DNA from: an uncultured Idiomarina sp.
GTDB lineage: Bacteria > Pseudomonadota > Gammaproteobacteria > Enterobacterales > Alteromonadaceae
Direction of reading: 5' to 3'
DNA: 64,000 bases
NCBI GenBank assembly: GCA_946885915.1
Contig: CAMPHF010000001.1
Location: 186,001 to 250,000, forward strand
The position numbers and the translations under genes were made by a program. Within the stretch, counting starts at the first letter, position 1; every line of letters starts with the position of its first letter. A model generated the notes under the pieces. The model had not been told where the DNA came from. It saw nothing but the letters and a program-made list of their open reading frames with translations, and made no database searches. Positions 63,272 to 64,000 of this stretch are shown here, piece after piece.

Positions 63272-64000
63272 TTATAGGCCGCGTTGTTCAAGTCGCGCAG
63301 CCATTTCTGTGAGTGCATCGAGCCCTTGGACATCGGTTGCAAGTAACGGAATGTACCAGCGTTGGAGCGGTTTGAATAGGGTCTCAATATCAGCCAGATA
63401 ATGTTGTTCTTGAGCTCGACGCTTGGCCATAAATTCACCATCGGCTTCTTCCGGCAACACCCGGTTGACGAGTAAACCAGCCAAGGGTAATTGCTCTTTT
63501 TGCAGCGCAGCGACTGCGCGCTCGGTTTCTAGTATCGGCAGTTTTTCGGGGGTTAGGACAAACATCAGCGCGCTCACTTGTTTATCCATCAGAATTCGAC
63601 GTGTGCGTTGAAATAGTTGTTGGCGTTGGCGGAGTGATTCGGCAATGAGTTTGGTTTTATCAGACAAACCCACTGTTTCGTGTTGATTAGGGTCCGCCAT
63701 CGGATTATTCACATCGCGTCCGCGCTTTGGTGCAAGATGACCTAGCACTTCGTCTAACTGATTGGCTTTATCGGTTTGCTTGAGCATTCCCTGAGTCCAA
63801 GCTGCCATCGCCTCGGGTAAACTCAATAAGCGCAAGGTATGACCGGTTGGTGCGGTATCAAAGACAATTAAATCATAGTCGTTAAGGCCCTGGTCAATGA
63901 GCTTAGCAATGCGCTCCAATAATGCTGCCTCTTGAGCTCCCGGGGATTGTTGGGTGAGGCGCATTTGCCGCTCAATCTCTGGATACATGTCGGGCTTAGT
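63272..64000 (-). CDS. ArsA/Get3-family ATPase, 5' end missing
   Basis: Only the last 242 codons lie in the window; the frame remains open to base 64000. The protein shows DTAPTGHTLRLLSLPEAM, the conserved ArsA switch-like motif. It also has a later VLTPEKLPILETERAVAALQ segment and NRVLPEE, as in the single-domain ArsA family. The P-loop lies beyond the edge. ArsA homologues drive arsenite pumps or bind tail-anchored proteins. No arsenic gene is in view, so the role is open. The gene probably leads to the SDR downstream. Confidence 0.88.
   Translation of the reverse strand, partial: TKPDMYPEIERQMRLTQQSPGAQEAALLERIAKLIDQGLNDYDLIVFDTAPTGHTLRLLSLPEAMAAWTQGMLKQTDKANQLDEVLGHLAPKRGRDVNNPMADPNQHETVGLSDKTKLIAESLRQRQQLFQRTRRILMDKQVSALMFVLTPEKLPILETERAVAALQKEQLPLAGLLVNRVLPEEADGEFMAKRRAQEQHYLADIETLFKPLQRWYIPLLATDVQGLDALTEMAARLEQRGL

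Noticed and set aside
1..64000. CRISPR arrays, insertion sequences, prophage genes, tRNA or rRNA genes
   Set aside because: No direct-repeat array, transposase, integrase, phage structural gene, cloverleaf or rRNA-like stretch was seen.

Overview
The window is a contiguous piece of a gammaproteobacterial chromosome, most like the Alteromonadales and in particular an Idiomarina/Pseudidiomarina-type marine heterotroph. This assignment is inferred from gene order and protein character, not from a search. The gene order ispF-truD-surE-pcm-yqaA-nlpD-rpoS-mutS-pncC-recA is the classical gammaproteobacterial rpoS/recA neighbourhood. The order sapFDCBA-pspF facing pspABC-ycjXF is also ancestral. The content is dominated by amino-acid and peptide use, as expected of Idiomarina relatives. 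I see no phage, insertion sequence, CRISPR array, rRNA or tRNA, and no gene-free stretch longer than about 250 bases.

Layout. Positions 1-5437: a tightly overlapping plus-strand series, ispF (5' end cut off by the window edge), truD, surE, pcm, a YqaA/DedA-type membrane protein, nlpD and rpoS. mutS converges on rpoS, pncC diverges from mutS, and recA has its own LexA-controlled promoter (8666-8693). Positions 9.9-12.2 kb: an EAL-HDOD protein and a patatin-like protein (RssA type). Positions 12.3-20.3 kb, minus strand: pspF, sapA, sapB, sapC, sapD, sapF and putP, close-packed and probably co-transcribed. Positions 20.6-24.4 kb, plus strand: pspA-pspB-pspC-ycjX-ycjF, the envelope-stress module activated by PspF with sigma-54.

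Positions 24.5-33.0 kb hold a nearly complete aromatic amino-acid catabolic block. It contains methionine gamma-lyase, phenylalanine hydroxylase (phhA), pterin carbinolamine dehydratase (phhB), the regulator tyrR, and hppD-hmgA-fahA-maiA. Together these convert Phe to Tyr and homogentisate and on to fumarate and acetoacetate; the tyrosine aminotransferase is not in the window. I find TyrR-box-like sequences over the tyrR promoter and upstream of hppD, and a weaker one upstream of megL, so the block looks like a local TyrR regulon.

Positions 33-53.6 kb: a prolyl-oligopeptidase-family lipoprotein, rhombosortase, gamma-glutamyltransferase with a small lipoprotein, hinT, hspQ, a PilZ protein, rlmI-metG facing apbC-dcd, an M14 carboxypeptidase, a YbhK/CofD-like protein, SelO, a secreted DUF192 protein, an M28 aminopeptidase lipoprotein, and YgjV plus another small membrane protein. 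Positions 53.6-64 kb: a DUF2937 protein, an RND efflux pump with its membrane-fusion partner behind a sequence very like the E. coli AcrR operator, an MDR alcohol dehydrogenase, small unknown membrane proteins, a PQQ-type sugar dehydrogenase, a second DedA-type protein, an SDR, and the 3' part of an ArsA-type ATPase gene that runs off the right edge.

Most genes are ordinary housekeeping or catabolic families. The most unusual points are regulatory: the TyrR boxes, the orphan AcrR-like operator, a terminator hairpin that contains the ribosome-binding site of the next gene, and a TTG-started putP fused onto the sap operon. I did not find a convincing previously undescribed multi-gene system.
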